Source of the DNA: Triticum aestivum
Taxonomy: Eukaryota; Streptophyta; Magnoliopsida; Poales; Poaceae
DNA length: 64,000 nucleotides
Reading direction: 5' to 3'
NCBI RefSeq assembly: GCF_018294505.1
Contig: NC_057814.1
Coordinates: 35,290,943-35,354,942 of the forward strand
Position 1 is the stretch's first letter, and each line of letters starts with the position of its first letter. Positions 1 through 13,701 of this stretch are shown here, in pieces. The notes under the pieces were generated by a model. It was given only the letters and a program-made list of their open reading frames with translations, was not told the DNA's origin and ran no database searches. The translations under genes and the position numbers were made by a program.

Positions 1-415
1 ATAACCGGATATGCTCCGGAGCTGCCGGAACCACTTCAGATGCTTTTCGCAGATGAAAATCACTAAACCGGAATTGTTTCGGAACGCGTTGAAAATAATT
101 TTGGTGGGTACTGGAAATGTTCTAAGCCCACACAAATATTTTCAGTTCGAACAGACGCTGAAAAATGTCGTCATGAATAGTGAAAGTGCTTTTTGGGATA
201 TTTTATGGTGAGTCACCTTTTGGGATATTTCCAAAAGGCTTCTAGAAGGGCTTGGGGGCCAAGCATGCTCCTCATGGGGGTCCCCCAAGGGGGTTGGCCG
301 GCCACATGTGTGGGGCTCCATGGAGCTCCACTTCCCTCCCCATTATGCCCTTCATGTGTGACATTTACATGGGCATTTTGGGTTTTTGTGAGCCATCCCT
401 ACCCCTTGGCTTTCC

Positions 416-423
416 TATAAATA
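416..423 (+). promoter_or_regulatory. TATA box of LTR 1
   Basis: TATAAATA lies in a C-rich context about 590 bp before the LTR end, at the same place in all three LTRs. It is the likely core promoter of the retroelement transcript; the start site is inferred to lie ~30 bp downstream. Confidence 0.65.
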
Positions 424-644
424 GAGGAGGAGTGGGCAGCCCAAACCTCATCCCTTATCACATACAAGTGCCATGCAATGATCTGGCTTCTCTCTCCCTC
501 CCCGCGAAATAGTTTCATAGAGCCAAAAGGCTGTCTGGGTTCCGGCAGGAACTAGTTCTGGACGGCGAAGCCCTGCCGGATAGATGACACCGTATGTGTG
601 CAACTCTGTAGAGAGATCGTAGTTTCGGTCTTAGTTCGTGAGTG

Positions 645-770
645 CCTCCCGAAGGGCTGTCCATGTGACCGTCCGAGTTTCGAAGGTCCTCCCGAAGGGC
701 TGTCCGAGTGACCGTTCGAGTTTCGAAGGTCCTCCCGAAGGGCTGTCCGCGACACCGTCCAGGGGGGCTG
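645..770 (+). repeat. 43 bp tandem repeat in the LTR (three copies)
   Basis: The motif CCTCCCGAAGGGCTGTCC recurs at 645, 688 and 731, giving a 43 bp period, with a degenerate fourth copy near 779. It lies after the TATA box and so in the transcribed part of the LTR. The same repeats occur in LTR 2 and LTR 3. The motif contains an inverted CCCGAAGGG core. Confidence 0.8.
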
Positions 771-1005
771 TTCGACCGCCTCCCTGAGGGCTGTTTCAGG
801 AGCAGATGAGGGTATACATCCTCGCTGTTGGGAGGTTGTAAATCCTAGCTGCGGGGATCTGCACCGCCGATCGTCATCGACTCTACTTCCCGCTGCGCTA
901 CGAGTCGGTAACGAAAAAGATCAAACCATGTATGCAGTCTCCATAGTGGTCCTGGGCTGGTGCGTAGGTCGGAAATTTTTTGTTTTCTGCTGCGTTACCC
1001 TACAG

Positions 1006-1020
1006 TGGCATCAAGAGCCA
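1006..1020 (+). other. Primer-binding site of internal domain 1
   Basis: TGGCATCAAGAGCC begins two bases after the LTR end. It is a variant of TGGTATCAGAGC, the initiator-methionine tRNA complement used by Copia elements. Confidence 0.75.
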
Positions 1021-4000
1021 TGCTATGCATAGATGCAGGTTTCGATCTAGAATACATGGAGATGTATGGGTATTGCATAATATAATTAGGTAGTAGATGA
1101 GATCTATTGCTGAAAATTATTTATGCGGGTGACAGATGAAATCTGTTACCCGAGGTTCTTGTTGCTTCCCTAGAATTTGCGTTTGCTCAATCTCGAGACA
1201 GCATGGTGGAATTTGACAAAGTTCTGGCAATCCGTGATCCTGATTGATCATGGAAGTGCTATCAGTTCTTTGGGTTCTGCCGTAGTCAAAAGAAAGATGA
1301 AATTCGCAGATGAAAGGGCATTGCAGATATGATCTGCACGGGGGTCATGCGTATGACGAAGTTTAGTATGGGGCTCGAGATTTAATTATCTCGTGTTTCA
1401 TACACCCCGAGATGTTAATCTAGCAACTTGAATAATCATACTTGATGATAAAACGTTGGTAGCTGCGGTTTAAGTCAAAACCTTAGAAGCCACGTAAAAT
1501 AAATTTTGCATAAACCGATTAGAGGCGTCTAACTTGGTTTTGCAGGATGTGCATGTGATGTGGTATAGCAGTGCTCATACTAATTCGATTATGTATGAGA
1601 TGACTATATGCTGTAATTTGATTAACATGACCTGCGTGTCATGATTCGGCATGATGGCTCGAGCCATATGATTGCACTTTAATGACCTGCGTGTCAACCT
1701 TGTTGTAATGCATTATTTTGTTAGCTATAGAGATAGCAATATTATCTGGTGCATCGACAAGGTGGTGGCAATCTTCGCGAAGGTGAACACCAACGCGAAT
1801 GCCGAAGACGAAGAAATGAAATACTTCTCCGTCAGGAAGGGCTATACCATATCATGCTATTATGAATTGCCTGAGATGTTTATCCCTTATGATGCACCCT
1901 TCTTGATTTCGCGGTAGTCGCTTTTTATTAGGGTGATCTCTCACTTAAAAATCAAGTAGTTAGTGTTCACCCAAGTGTAGCACCGTCTGAAATTCGTATC
2001 TTTTCGGGGTGCGCCATGTACACATGAGCACGAACGAATCGAGAGGAATGAGGCGGGTGAGGTCAGACCTCGCAGCAAGATCACTTGGTTGTCTTTGACG
2101 TTCAGGCAGGAGAGTCCTGAGCTCGGAACATGCCCATCGAAAGATGAACAAGAATCACATAGAGATGTGATCGGCAAGTTGGCCTACCGATTGAAATTCG
2201 TGTCATCAGTGATGAACCCGTCAATGGCATCGAATAGAAATATGGATCTTGAATCACTCTAAATCAATTATGAGAGATATTGATTTGAGTGGGAGCGCAC
2301 TGTTGAATTAACATGTTTAATTCTCAGTGCAATTAATTATGAACACTGTCTAAGTGTTTCTTGCATAATAGTTGTAGAATAATGGCTCGCATTTCCACCT
2401 TCCCTATTAAAATTGAATAGCTGTTAAATATCTGGTTAAAACTTTACGATTGGTAACGTAATATGAGGATTGTCCTCAAAAGTGCCGAGAAGGACTTTGT
2501 CCTATCGCATGCTTTCCGTATCCTCCCGCTAATGCTATGGATCATGTGACTCTCGTCCTTCGATCCAAAAGCTAGAATTCTGTTACGGTCAAGTGGAATA
2601 TGTTTGCTTCCATGAAACCCAAACTTCGAAAGTTGGGATAGTTATATGATATTCATGGAACTGAAAATTATTTTCAGATACAAACAAAGCAATGTTTGTT
2701 TGCAAGTATTAGTAAAAGTGTTTACTATGCATTTGACTGTTGGGAAAGGGATCCAGAAGAACGCCTGTCATATAATGAAAGGTGAATAAAACAACAACTT
2801 AAAGAGAAAGGAAGTGTCCAAAGGGTGTTAGTATGACTTACACGCCTAGGAAGTCCGGGGCTAATGCCACTCTTAAGTTGGGTGCTTCTTCTGAGAGTAG
2901 GAGAAATACTAAAAGTTAAACTGCTAGAAGTATAAAGGCAAAAGGAAAGAAGACTGGAATATCCAGCTCATGTATGAATGTCATACAAGTTTTTGATGTA
3001 TAGAAGGCTGGTCAAAGATATAGTTCTTGCGAATTATGGTTAAACATGTTAATCACTAATTCTTGGGTATTGTGAGTTCATCACAAAAATGCCCGCTCGA
3101 TTGCATTCTGTTGCAACTCGATGTAAGAACTACTATGGCCTGAAAGACTAGCTAGAAATGAGGTTAAGGTATACACAGGGAACATAGTAAATGTTACTAT
3201 ACCTTCCATCGGTGTATTGCCGTCTGTATTTATTTTCATAATTCATTTAGAGTTTTACAAACTCTATCCCATTGCATAAGGTATCTTGCAAGAAGGTTGT
3301 TCATAAGAGAACTTTTTATGTTCGATGTTATGAATAACACAAGGGCCATACTTTCATTATGAATGAGATGTATGTTATGAATATTGATAATAATACAATA
3401 CCTCTGGGTTTACTTTCATAATTCATTTTAGAGTTTCATACACTCTAGCCCATTGCACAATGTTTGTTGCAAAAGAGTTGTTCATAAAAACAACAATTGT
3501 TGTTAAGTATTATGAATAACATAAGGGCCATACTTCCATCATAGATGGGATGTATGTTATGAATATTGAGGGTAATATGATACATCCATAACACTGACGC
3601 TAAATGTCGCAAGACTAAAAGAATACCACACAAGTGTGGCACTACATTTGGTCACATTGGAGAAACCCGCATGGAAAATTCCATTATGATGGATTTTGAA
3701 GTCTTTTTGATTTTGAATCATCTGACACTTGCAACTTTCCTCCGAAAAGTGAAGTGACTAAAATACCGTTCACAGGCCATAAGGAACGAACAACAAACTT
3801 ATTAGTGATCATACATTTGATGTGTGTAGTCCGATAAGTGTTGTTAGTGGTGGATTTATTTATCTTCAGAAATGACTCAAGTAGATATATGGATATTTAC
3901 TTGATGAGACGTAAGTCTGGATCTTTTGAAATCATTCGAAAGGTTCTCAAAAATGAAGTAGAAGTTATTGTAACAAGAAAATTATGTTTCTGCAATTTGA

Positions 4001-6264
4001 TTGCACAAAGGAATATTTGAGTTACATGTTTAGCGAATGTCTGATGAGTTGTGAAAGGGGTTTCATAAACTTGCACCTCCCGGAACACCACTGCAAGTGG
4101 AAAGTCCGTGGAGATGTAATCAAACCATTTATGACATGGTAAGGTCAAAGATGACATAAATAAATTTGCCATTATCCCTTTTAAAGTGATGCTTTAGAGA
4201 CTGCGGCTTTTACACTGAAAAGAGCTACATCGGGTCTGTTGAAATGAAGCCATGGTATGGTACGCCCAACCATGTTATATCTTTTCTTAACATTTGGAAT
4301 ATGGGGCTTGTGTAAAAGGTTACAAACCTATTCCAAATCAGACAAGTGCTACTTTGTAGGTTATACCAAAATGTTGGGTATTCCTCCCTCACTATACCGA
4401 GGCAAATAGTTTTGCCGCGAAACGGTGTGCTTTTAAAGAGAATGGTTCTTTCAAAAAGGTGAGTGGGAGAATAGTGCAACTCGACGAGATAAACAGTATC
4501 TACGTCATCAGATCAAAGGAAAGAGACCTTGGAAGTAATTCCAGAGTTTCCTACTGCGACTGATACGGAAGTCTCTACAATAAAATGTATGAACTTCGGT
4601 CGAACTTGCAGCTGAACCACGTAGGCAAGGCTCGTGCAAACCTCTCAGGTGCGCAAACGAGATATTGTTGTTAGACAACATTATACCTACGATACACAAG
4701 GAAGCGTTGATGGGCCCTGACTCCGGAATTGGCTAAATGCCAATACAACCCGAGTTAGTTTCCATATAAGTGATTCAAGATTAAAACCTTGATACACCTT
4801 TCGGAAGACTTAGAGTCTAACGAATATTTATGGAACTTAAAACTGATACGGATAAAATGTTTTATCCATAAAGCTCGACTTGTTGAAATAACAAGTTCAA
4901 GAGTTGACTACGATGAGGTTGTTTTCATCGTAGCGATGCTTAAAGTCGGTTCGGGTTGAACTAGCAATTAATACATATTTCAATCATGAGATATGAAACA
5001 TGGATGATAAAAGGATTTCCATCTGATGGAAATGAAAGCTAGGACTTGCATATGATACAGTCCAAAGTAATTTGTCGATCCAGAGGATGCTAGTAGGTAT
5101 GCAAACTTCAGAGTTCCAGCAATGGACAGAAGAGAGCAAAATGGAGTTGGAATCTTCGTGTTTTGATGAAATGGTCAAAGGGGTTTTGACTTCATCAATG
5201 GGTAACGAAGATGCTTGTAATTCAAGAAAGTAAGTGGGAGCGTAATAATATTTCTAAAAACCTTATGTGCTTGGCACATTGGTAATTGGAAATAAATTTC
5301 TTGACACAAATTAGGACTTCATTTGAAAATAGTTTTTCGATGAAGTGCTTAGGCTAAATAGCCTCAATATTAGGCATGATGATCTATGGAGATAGATTTA
5401 CCTAATGGGGCTAAGCAATGAATACATATTGACAAGATGCTAAAACCTTTTAGCATTTAAAACGCCAAGGAGTGATTCTTGCCAAAGTCACATGGAAAGA
5501 GTTTTTGCAAGACTCGGTGTCCCAAAACACTGATGAGTAAAATACATGATGCAGATTCCACACACTTTTGTGTTTGGATTAATCATGTATTCCATGGTAT
5601 GTAAAACAACCAGATATGTCCGATACTCCCAAGGTGTTGCGAGTATGGATACCAAAGTGATCAAATTACTGATCATGGGACAACAGTGAAAGATGTCACA
5701 GAGTACTAGAGTAAGTACTGATGACATGGTTTTCTCGCAAGCAGAGATCATGAAGAGTTCGTTGTAAAATGTTACATCGATACAGTCTTCATCTTTTCTC
5801 CATGCGATTTTCGATTTAAATTAAGGGTTTTGTGTAACACACAATGTGGTGGCACAGTTAGTTGGAATTTGTTCAAACTAGTTACTGTGGCGAATTCTAT
5901 AACAAGGGCTAAGTATGTTGACGCTTTAGAAGCGACAAAGAAGATGTTGAATCATATAGTTCATTCATGAACTTAGTATAGTTCCAAGATGGCTTTTGAC
6001 AATGGGACACTACTGCAGGTAGTTGCTCCATAACTCAGTCTGAGGAATCCAGGTTCGACCTGTGATTCACATACATACAAAGCCAAGTCCACACAAAATA
6101 TGAATTTTGTGAAAACGTGAAAACGCGAGGACATGCAAAGATACACACGGAACTGAAGTCGTCAGATCCGTTGGACATCAGGCTATACCACAAGCGAAGC
6201 ATATTTACACCGGTGTGCCACAGGTGTGAAGTGCATTAGCATAAGCTAGATTATTGACTCTAGT
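1021..6264 (+). pseudogene. Decayed Copia gag-pol, internal domain 1
   Basis: No frame longer than ~100 codons survives, but the order of a Copia polyprotein can still be traced against the Angela-type element at 28611-37208. A gag-like stretch near 2463-2530 parallels the gag start at 31700. Near 3900-4200 there is an integrase remnant, including a decayed counterpart of the PPGTPQHNG region. Near 4790-4990 lies a reverse-transcriptase remnant around the KARLV / DYDE motif. RNase H-like text around AKYVDALEATK lies near 5880-5960. Many stops and shifts separate these pieces. The same lesions occur in the second internal domain, so decay preceded the duplication or the element moved as a non-autonomous copy. 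Short frames inside are not genes. Confidence 0.7.
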
Positions 6265-6277
6265 GCAAGTGGGAGTC
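6265..6277 (+). other. Polypurine tract before LTR 2
   Basis: GCAAGTGGGAGTC is immediately upstream of the TGTAGG start of LTR 2. It is the plus-strand priming site and is close to the Angela-type tract at 35472-35484. Confidence 0.75.
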
Positions 6278-8428
6278 TGTAGGAGATATGCCCTAGAGGC
6301 AATAATAAATGATATTATTTATCTCCGAGTTCATAATTATGTTTATGTTCCATGCTATAACTGCAATGATTCTCGAGTCTGCAATATCCACGAGGCTCGG
6401 AGGAAGACTCATATGCACGTGTGGAATAATAAACGGTAAGAAGTATTCCTAGTCTGGCCTCTAAGACTAGCTCAAGTGTTGCATGATGGTTCTGTTTTCC
6501 TGATCATGGGCATGTCTATGCCAGCAATTTTGAGGGCACAATGTTAAGAGAACATTTGTGTTGAATCGACCCGGATTGATGTTATGCTATGAGATTCATT
6601 CATCACAAGTTAATGGTACATAACACAGAGATGGTTAACGTTTGCATGATTCCTTAGACCATGAGAGTATCGAGTTTCTTCATGCTTGCTTCATGAACTT
6701 TGGGGTTTGTTAAACGTCATCCGTAAATGGGTGGCTATTACGGCGGCTTACGGGTTCATGGAAAAGTGTGTCAAGTAACTTGATAGCTCAAGATTGGGAT
6801 TTGCTCCTCCGACGATGGAGAGATATCTCTGGGCCCTCTCGGTGTTACGGTATCCATCATCGTCTGGCCAGACACTTTGTGATTTGATCACGGGGATGCC
6901 GGAACACGATAACGAGAAAAGAGAACAATACCGGTAACGAGGTAACTAGCATAGTGGACAAGTTGTTGATCCACGGGAATGCCAACATGTCTCACCTCGG
7001 GTATTTGTAACATATCGCGAAGCAACAGGAATAGCACACGGCAACTGGAGGTTCACTCGAATATTTATTCGTGTGGGTATAGGGGTCAATATGGGTGTCC
7101 ACGGCTCCGATGTTGATCATTGATCGGAAGGGTTCCAGTCATGTCTATACTTCACCGAACCTATAGGGTCACACGCTTAAGGGTCATCTATCTGCTGAAT
7201 ACTAGACAAGGAGTCTGAGAGAAAATCACCGAAAAAGTTTCGGACACCGGAAAAGTTTCGGACAGCGGAAAATGTTCCGCAGAAAGAGGTCATCGGATGA
7301 GTTTCGATGAAACTGAAAAGTTGTTTCAGGGGATACCATAAAGTCAAATTGGTTTCGGCACATGCCTGATAATTCTTGGAGGGTGCCAGAATCATTCTGG
7401 AAGCTTTCTGGAATTTTCCGGGATAATAACCGGATATGCTCCGGAGCTGCCGGAACCACTTCAGATGCTTTTCGCAGATGAAAATCACTAAACCGGAATT
7501 GTTTCGGAACGCGTTGAAAATAATTTTGGTGGGTACTGGAAATGTTCTAAGCCCACATAAATATTTTCAGTTCGAACAGACGCTGAAAAATGTCGTCGTG
7601 AATAGTGAAAGTGCTTTTTGGGATATTTTATGGTGAGTCACCTTTTGGGATATTTCCAAAAGGCTTCTAGAAGGGCTTGGGGGCCAAGCATGCTCCTCAT
7701 GGGGGTCCCCCAAGGGGGTTGGCCGGCCACATGTGTGGGGCTCCATGGAGCTCCACTTCACTCCCCATTATGCCCTTCATGTGTGACATTTGCATGGGCA
7801 TTTTGGGTTTTTGTGAGCCATCCCTACCCCTTGGCTTTCCTATAAATAGAGGAGGAGTGGGCAGCCCAAACCTCATCCCTTCTCACATACAAGTGCCATG
7901 CAATGATCTGGCTTCTCTCTCCCTCCCCGCGAAATAGTTTCGTAGAGCCGAAAGGCTGTCTGGGTTCCGGCAGGAACTAGTTCTGGACGGCGAAGCCCTG
8001 CCGGATAGATGACACCGTATGTGTGCAACTCTGTAGAGAGATCGTAGTTTCGGTCTTAGTTCGTGAGTGCCTCCCGAAGGGCTGTCCGTGTGACCGTCCG
8101 AGTTTCGAAGGTCCTCCCGAAGGGCTGTCCGAGTGACCGTTCGAGTTTCGAAGGTCCTCCCGAAGGGCTGTCCGCGACACCGTCCGGGGGGCTGTTCGAC
8201 CGCCTCCCGGAGGGCTGTCTGAGGAGCAGATGAGGGTATACATCCTCGCGGTTGGGAGGTTGTAAATCCTAGCTGCGGGGATCTGCACCGCCGATCGTCA
8301 TCGACTCTACTTCCCGCTGCGCTACGAGTCGGTAACGAAAAAGATCAAACCATGTATGCAGTCTCCATAGTGGTCCTGGGCTGGTGCGTAGGTCGGAAAT
8401 TTTTTGTTTTCTGCTGCGTTACCCTACA
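6278..8428 (+). repeat. LTR 2 of the Copia array (complete, 2151 bp, shared)
   Basis: It runs from TGTAGGAGATATGCCC to CCTACA. It acts as 3' LTR of the first unit and 5' LTR of the second, the hallmark of LTR-LTR unequal recombination. Short frames at 7436-7937 recur identically in the other LTRs and are not genes. Confidence 0.93.
7841..7848 (+). promoter_or_regulatory. TATA box of LTR 2
   Basis: TATAAATA at the position equivalent to 416-423 of LTR 1. Confidence 0.65.
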
Positions 8429-8429
8429 G

Positions 8430-8443
8430 TGGCATCAAGAGCC
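8430..8443 (+). other. Primer-binding site of internal domain 2
   Basis: TGGCATCAAGAGCC is the same variant initiator-methionine tRNA complement as at 1006. Confidence 0.75.
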
Positions 8444-11400
8444 GTGCTATGCGTAGATGCAGGTTTCGATCTAGAATACATGGAGATGTATGGGTATTGC
8501 ATAATATAATTAGGTAGTAGATGAGATCTATTGCTGAAAATTATTTATGCGGGTGACAGATGAAATCTGTTACCCGAGGTTCTTGTTGCTTCCCTAGAAT
8601 TTGCGTTTGCTCAATCTCGAGACAGCATGGTGGAATTTGACAAAGTTCTGGCAATCCGTGATCCTGATTGATCATGGAAGTGCTATCAGTTCTTTGGGTT
8701 CTGCCGTAGTCAAAAGAAAGATGAAATTCGCAGATGAAAGGGCATTGCAGATATTATCTGCACGGGGGTCATGCGTATGACGAAGTTTAGTATGGGGCTC
8801 GAGATTTAATTATCTCGTGTTTCATACACCCCGAGATGTTAATCTAGCAACTTGAATAATCATACTTGATGATAAAACGTTGGTAGCTGCGGTTTAAGTC
8901 AAAACCTTAGAAGCCACGTAAAATAAATTTTGCATAAACCGATTAGAGGCGTCTAACTTGGTTTTGCAGGATGTGCATGTGATGTGGTATAGCAGTGCTC
9001 ATACTAATTCGATTATGTATGAGATGACTATATGATGTAATTTGATTAACATGACCTGCGTGTCATGATTCGGCATGATGGCTGGAGCCATATGATTGCA
9101 CTTTAATGACCTGCGTGTCAACCTTGTTGTAATGCATTATTTTGTTAGCTATAGAGATAGCAATATTATCTGGTGCATCGACAAGGTGGTGGCAATCTTC
9201 GCGAAGGTGAACACCGACGCGAATGCCGGAGACGAAGAAATGAAATACTTCTCCGTCAGAAAGGGCTATACCATATCATGCTATTATGAATTGCCTGAGA
9301 TGTTTATCCCTTATGATGCACCCTTCTTGATTGCGCGGTAGTCGCTTTTTATTAGGGTGATCTCTCACTTAAAATATCAAAGTAGTTAGTGTTCACCCAA
9401 GTGTAGCACCGTCTGAAATTCGTATCTTTTCGGGGTGCGCCATGTACACATGAGCACGAACGAATCGAGAGGAATGAGGCGGGTGAGGTCAGACCTCGCA
9501 GCAAGATCACTTGGTTGTCTTTGACGTTCAGGCAGGAGAGTCCTGAGCTCGGAACACGCCCATCGAAAGATGAACAAGAATCACATAGAGATGTGATCGG
9601 CAAGTTGGCCTACCGATTGAAATTCGTGTCATCAGTGATGAACCCGTCAATGGCATCGAATAGAAATATGGATCTTGAATCACTCTAAATCAATTATGAG
9701 AGATATTGATTTGAGTGGGAGCGCACTGTTGAATTAACATGTTTAATTCTTAGTGCAATTAATTATGAACATTGTCTAAGTGTTTCTTGCATAATAGTTG
9801 TAGAATAATGGCTCGCATTTCCACCTTCCCTATTAAAATTGAATAGCTGTTAAATATCTGGTTAAAACTTTACGATTGGTAACGTAATATGAGGATTGTC
9901 CTCAAAAGTGCCGAGAAGGACTTTGTCCTATCGCATGCTTTCCGTATCCTCCCGCTAATGCTATGGATCATGTGACTCTCGTCCTTCGATCCAAAAGCTA
10001 GAATTCTGTTACGGTCAAGTGGAATATGTTTGCTTCCATGAAACCCAAACTTCGAAAGTTGGGATAGTTATATGATATTCATGGAACTGAAAACTATTTT
10101 CAGATACAAACAAAGCAATGTTTGTTTGCAAGTATTAGTAAAAGTGTTTACTATGCATTTGACTGTTGGGAAAGGGATCCAGAAGAACGCCTGTCATATA
10201 ATGAAAGGTGAATAAAACAACAACTTAAGAGAAAGGAAGTGTCCAAAGGGTGTTAGTATGACTTACACGCCTAGGAAGTCCGGGGCTAATGCCACTCTTA
10301 AGTTGGGTGCTTCTTCTGAAAGTAGGAGAAATACTAAAAGTTAAACTGCTAGAAGTATAAAGGCAAAAGGAAAGAAGACTGGAATATCCAGCTCATGTAT
10401 GAATGTCATACAAGTTTTTGATGTATAGAAGGCTGGTCAAAGATATAGTTCTTGCGAATTATGGTTAAACATGTTAATCACTAATTCTTGGGTATTGTGA
10501 GTTCATCACAAAAATGCCCGCTCGATTGCATTCTGTTGCAACTCGATGTAAGAACTACTATGGCCTGAAAGACTAGCTAGAAATGAGGTTAAGGTATACA
10601 CAGGGAACATAGTAAATGTTACTATACCTTCCATCGGTGTATTGCCGTCTGTATTTATTTTCATAATTCATTTAGAGTTTTACAAACTCTATCCCATTGC
10701 ATAAGGTATCTTGCAAGAAGGTTGTTCATAAGAGAACTTTTTATGTTCGATGTTATGAATAACACAAGGGCCATACTTTCATTATGAATGAGATGTATGT
10801 TATGAATATTGATAATAATACAATACCTCTGGGTTTACTTTCATAATTCATTTTAGAGTTTCATACACTCTAGCCCATTGCACAATGTTTGTTGCAAAAG
10901 AGTTGTTCATAAAAACAACAATTATTGTTAAGTATTATGAATAACATAAGGGCCATACTTCCATCATCGATGGGACGTATGTTATGAATATTGAGGGTAA
11001 TATGATACATCCATAACACTGACGCTAAATGTCGCAAGACTAAAAGAATACCACACAAGTGTGGCACTACATTTGGTCACATTGGAGAAACCCGCATGGA
11101 AAATTCCATTATGATGGATTTTGAAGTCTTTTTGATTTTGAATCATCTGACACTTGCAACTTTCCTCCGAAAAGTGAAGTGACTAAAATACCGTTCACAG
11201 GCCATAAGGAACGAACAACAAACTTATTAGTGATCATACATTTGATGTGTGTAGTCCGATAAGTGTTGTTAGTGGTGGATTTATTTATCGTCAGAAATGA
11301 CTCAAGTAGATCTATGGATATTTACTTGATGAGACGTAAGTCTGGATCTTTTGAAATCATTCGAAAGGTTCTCAAAAATGAAGTAGAAGTTATTGTAACA

Positions 11401-13688
11401 AGAAAATTATGTTTCTGCAATTTGATTGCACAAAGGAATATTTGAGTTACATGTTTAGCGAATGTCTGATGAGTTGTGAAAGGGGTTTCATAAACTTGCA
11501 CCTCCCGGAACACCACTGCAAGTGGAAAGTCCGTGGAGATGTAACCAAACCATTTATGACATGGTAAGGTCAAAGATGACATAAATAAATTTGCCATTAT
11601 CCCTTTTAAAGTGATGCTTTAGAGACTGCGGCTTTTACACTGAAAAGAGCTACATCGGGTCTGTTGAAATGAAGCCATGGTATGGTACGCCCAACCATGT
11701 TATATCTTTTCTTAACATTTGGAATATGGGGCTTGTGTAAAAGGTTACAAACCTATTCCAAATCAGACAAGTGCTACTTTGTAGGTTATACAAAATTGTT
11801 GGGTATTCCTCCCTCACTATACCGAGGCAAATAGTTTTGCCGTGAAACGGTGTGCTTTTAAAGAGAATGGTTCTTTCAAAAGGGTGAGTGGGAGAATAGT
11901 GCAACTCGACGAGATAAACAATATCTACGTCACCAGATCAAAGGAAAGAGACCTTGGAAGTAATTCCAGAGTTTCCTACTGCGACTGATACGGAAGTCTC
12001 TACAATAAAATGTATGAACTTCGGTCGAACTTGCAGCTGAACCACGTAGGCAAGGCTCGTGCAAACCTCTCAGGTGCGCAAACGAGATATTGTTGTTAGA
12101 CAACATTATACCTACGATACACAAGGAAGCGTTGATGGGCCCTGACTCCGGAATTGGCTAAATGCCAATACAACCCGAGTTAGTTTCCATATAAGTGATT
12201 CAAGATTAAAACCTTGATACACCTTTCGGAAGACTTAGAGTCTAACGAATATTTATGGAACTTAAAACTGATACGGATAAAATGTTTTATCCATAAAGCT
12301 CGACTTGTTGAAATAACAAGTTCAAGAGTTGACTACGATGAGGTTGTTTTCATCGTAGGGATGCTTAAAGTCGGTTCGGTTGAACTAGCAATTAATACAT
12401 ATTTCAATCATGAGATATGAAACATGGATGATAAAAGGATTTCCATCTGATGGAAATGAAAGCTAGGACTTGCATATGATACAGTCCAAAGTAATTTGTC
12501 AATCCAGAGGATGCTAGTAGGTCTGCAAACTTCAGAGTTCCAGCAATGGACAGAAGAGAGAAAAATGGAGTTGGAATCTTCGTGTTTTGATGAAATGGTC
12601 AAAGGGGTTTTGACATCATCAATGGGTAACGAAGATGCTTGTAATTCAAGAAAGTAAGTGGGAGCGTAATAATATTTCTAAAAACCTTATGTGCTTGGCA
12701 CATTGGTAATTGGAAATAAATTTCTTGACACAAATTAGGACTTCATTTGAAAATAGTTTTTCGATGAAGTGCTTAGGCTAAATAGCCTCAGTATTAGGCA
12801 TGATGATCTATGGAGATAGATTTACCTAATGGGGCTAAGCAATGAATACATATTGACAAGATGCTAAAACTTTTTAGCATTTAAAACGCCAAGGAGTGAT
12901 TCTTGCCAAAGTCACATGGAAAGAGTTTTTGCAAGACTCGGTGTCCCAAAACACTGATGAGTAAAATACATGATGCAGATTCCACACACTTTTGTGTTTG
13001 GATTAATCATGTATTCCATGGTATGTAAAACAACCAGATATGTCCGATACTCCCAAGGTGTTGCGAGTATGGATACCAAAGTGATCAAATTACTGATCAT
13101 GGGACGACAGTGAAAGATGTCACAGAGTACTAGAGTAAGTACTGATGACTTGGTTTTCTCGCAAGCAGAGATCATGAAGAGTTCGTTGTAAAATGTTACA
13201 TCGATACAGTCTTCATCTTTTCTCCATGCGATTTTCGATTTAAATTAAGGGTTTTGTGTAACACACAATGTGGTGGCACAGTTAGTTGGAATTTGTTCAA
13301 ACTAGTTACTGTGGCGAATTCTATAACAAGGGCTAAGTATGTTGACGCTTTAGAAGTGACAAAGAAAATGTTGAATCATATAGTTCATTCATGAACATAG
13401 TATAGTTCCAAGATGGCTTTTGACAATGGGACACTACTGCAGGTAGTTGCTCCATAACTCAGTCTGAGGAATCCAGGTTCGACCTGTGATTCACATACAT
13501 ACAAAGCCAAGTCCACACAAAATATGAATTTTGTGAAAACGTGAAAACGCGAGGACATGCAAAGATACACACGGAACTGAAGTCGTCAGATCCGTTGGAC
13601 ATCAGGGTATACCACAAGCGAAGCATATTTACACTGGTGTGCCACAGGTGTGAAGTGCATTACCATAAGCTAGATTATTGACTCTAGT
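8444..13688 (+). pseudogene. Decayed Copia gag-pol, internal domain 2
   Basis: This is a near-identical copy of 1021-6264 with the same total internal length (5273 bp). It carries the same decayed gag, integrase, reverse-transcriptase and RNase H traces in the same order. Differences from the first copy are scattered single substitutions plus a few one-base gaps that cancel out in length. No functional protein is predicted. The shared stops show that both units descend from one already-dead internal domain. Confidence 0.7.
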
Positions 13689-13701
13689 GCAAGTGGGAGT
13701 C
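13689..13701 (+). other. Polypurine tract before LTR 3
   Basis: GCAAGTGGGAGTC, identical to the tract before LTR 2. Confidence 0.75.

Larger units (their letters stand above)
1..1004 (+). repeat. LTR 1 of the Copia array (3' 1 kb only)
   Basis: This matches 7428-8428 and 14853-15857 almost base for base. It ends CCTACA directly before a primer-binding site. The first ~1.15 kb of this LTR is outside the window. Confidence 0.93.

Noticed and set aside
11..512. Recurrent 60-90 codon frames (MLRSCRNHF..., MGAKHAPHG...) as small genes
   Set aside because: They are repeated at identical positions in each LTR of the Copia array and are by-products of LTR duplication.
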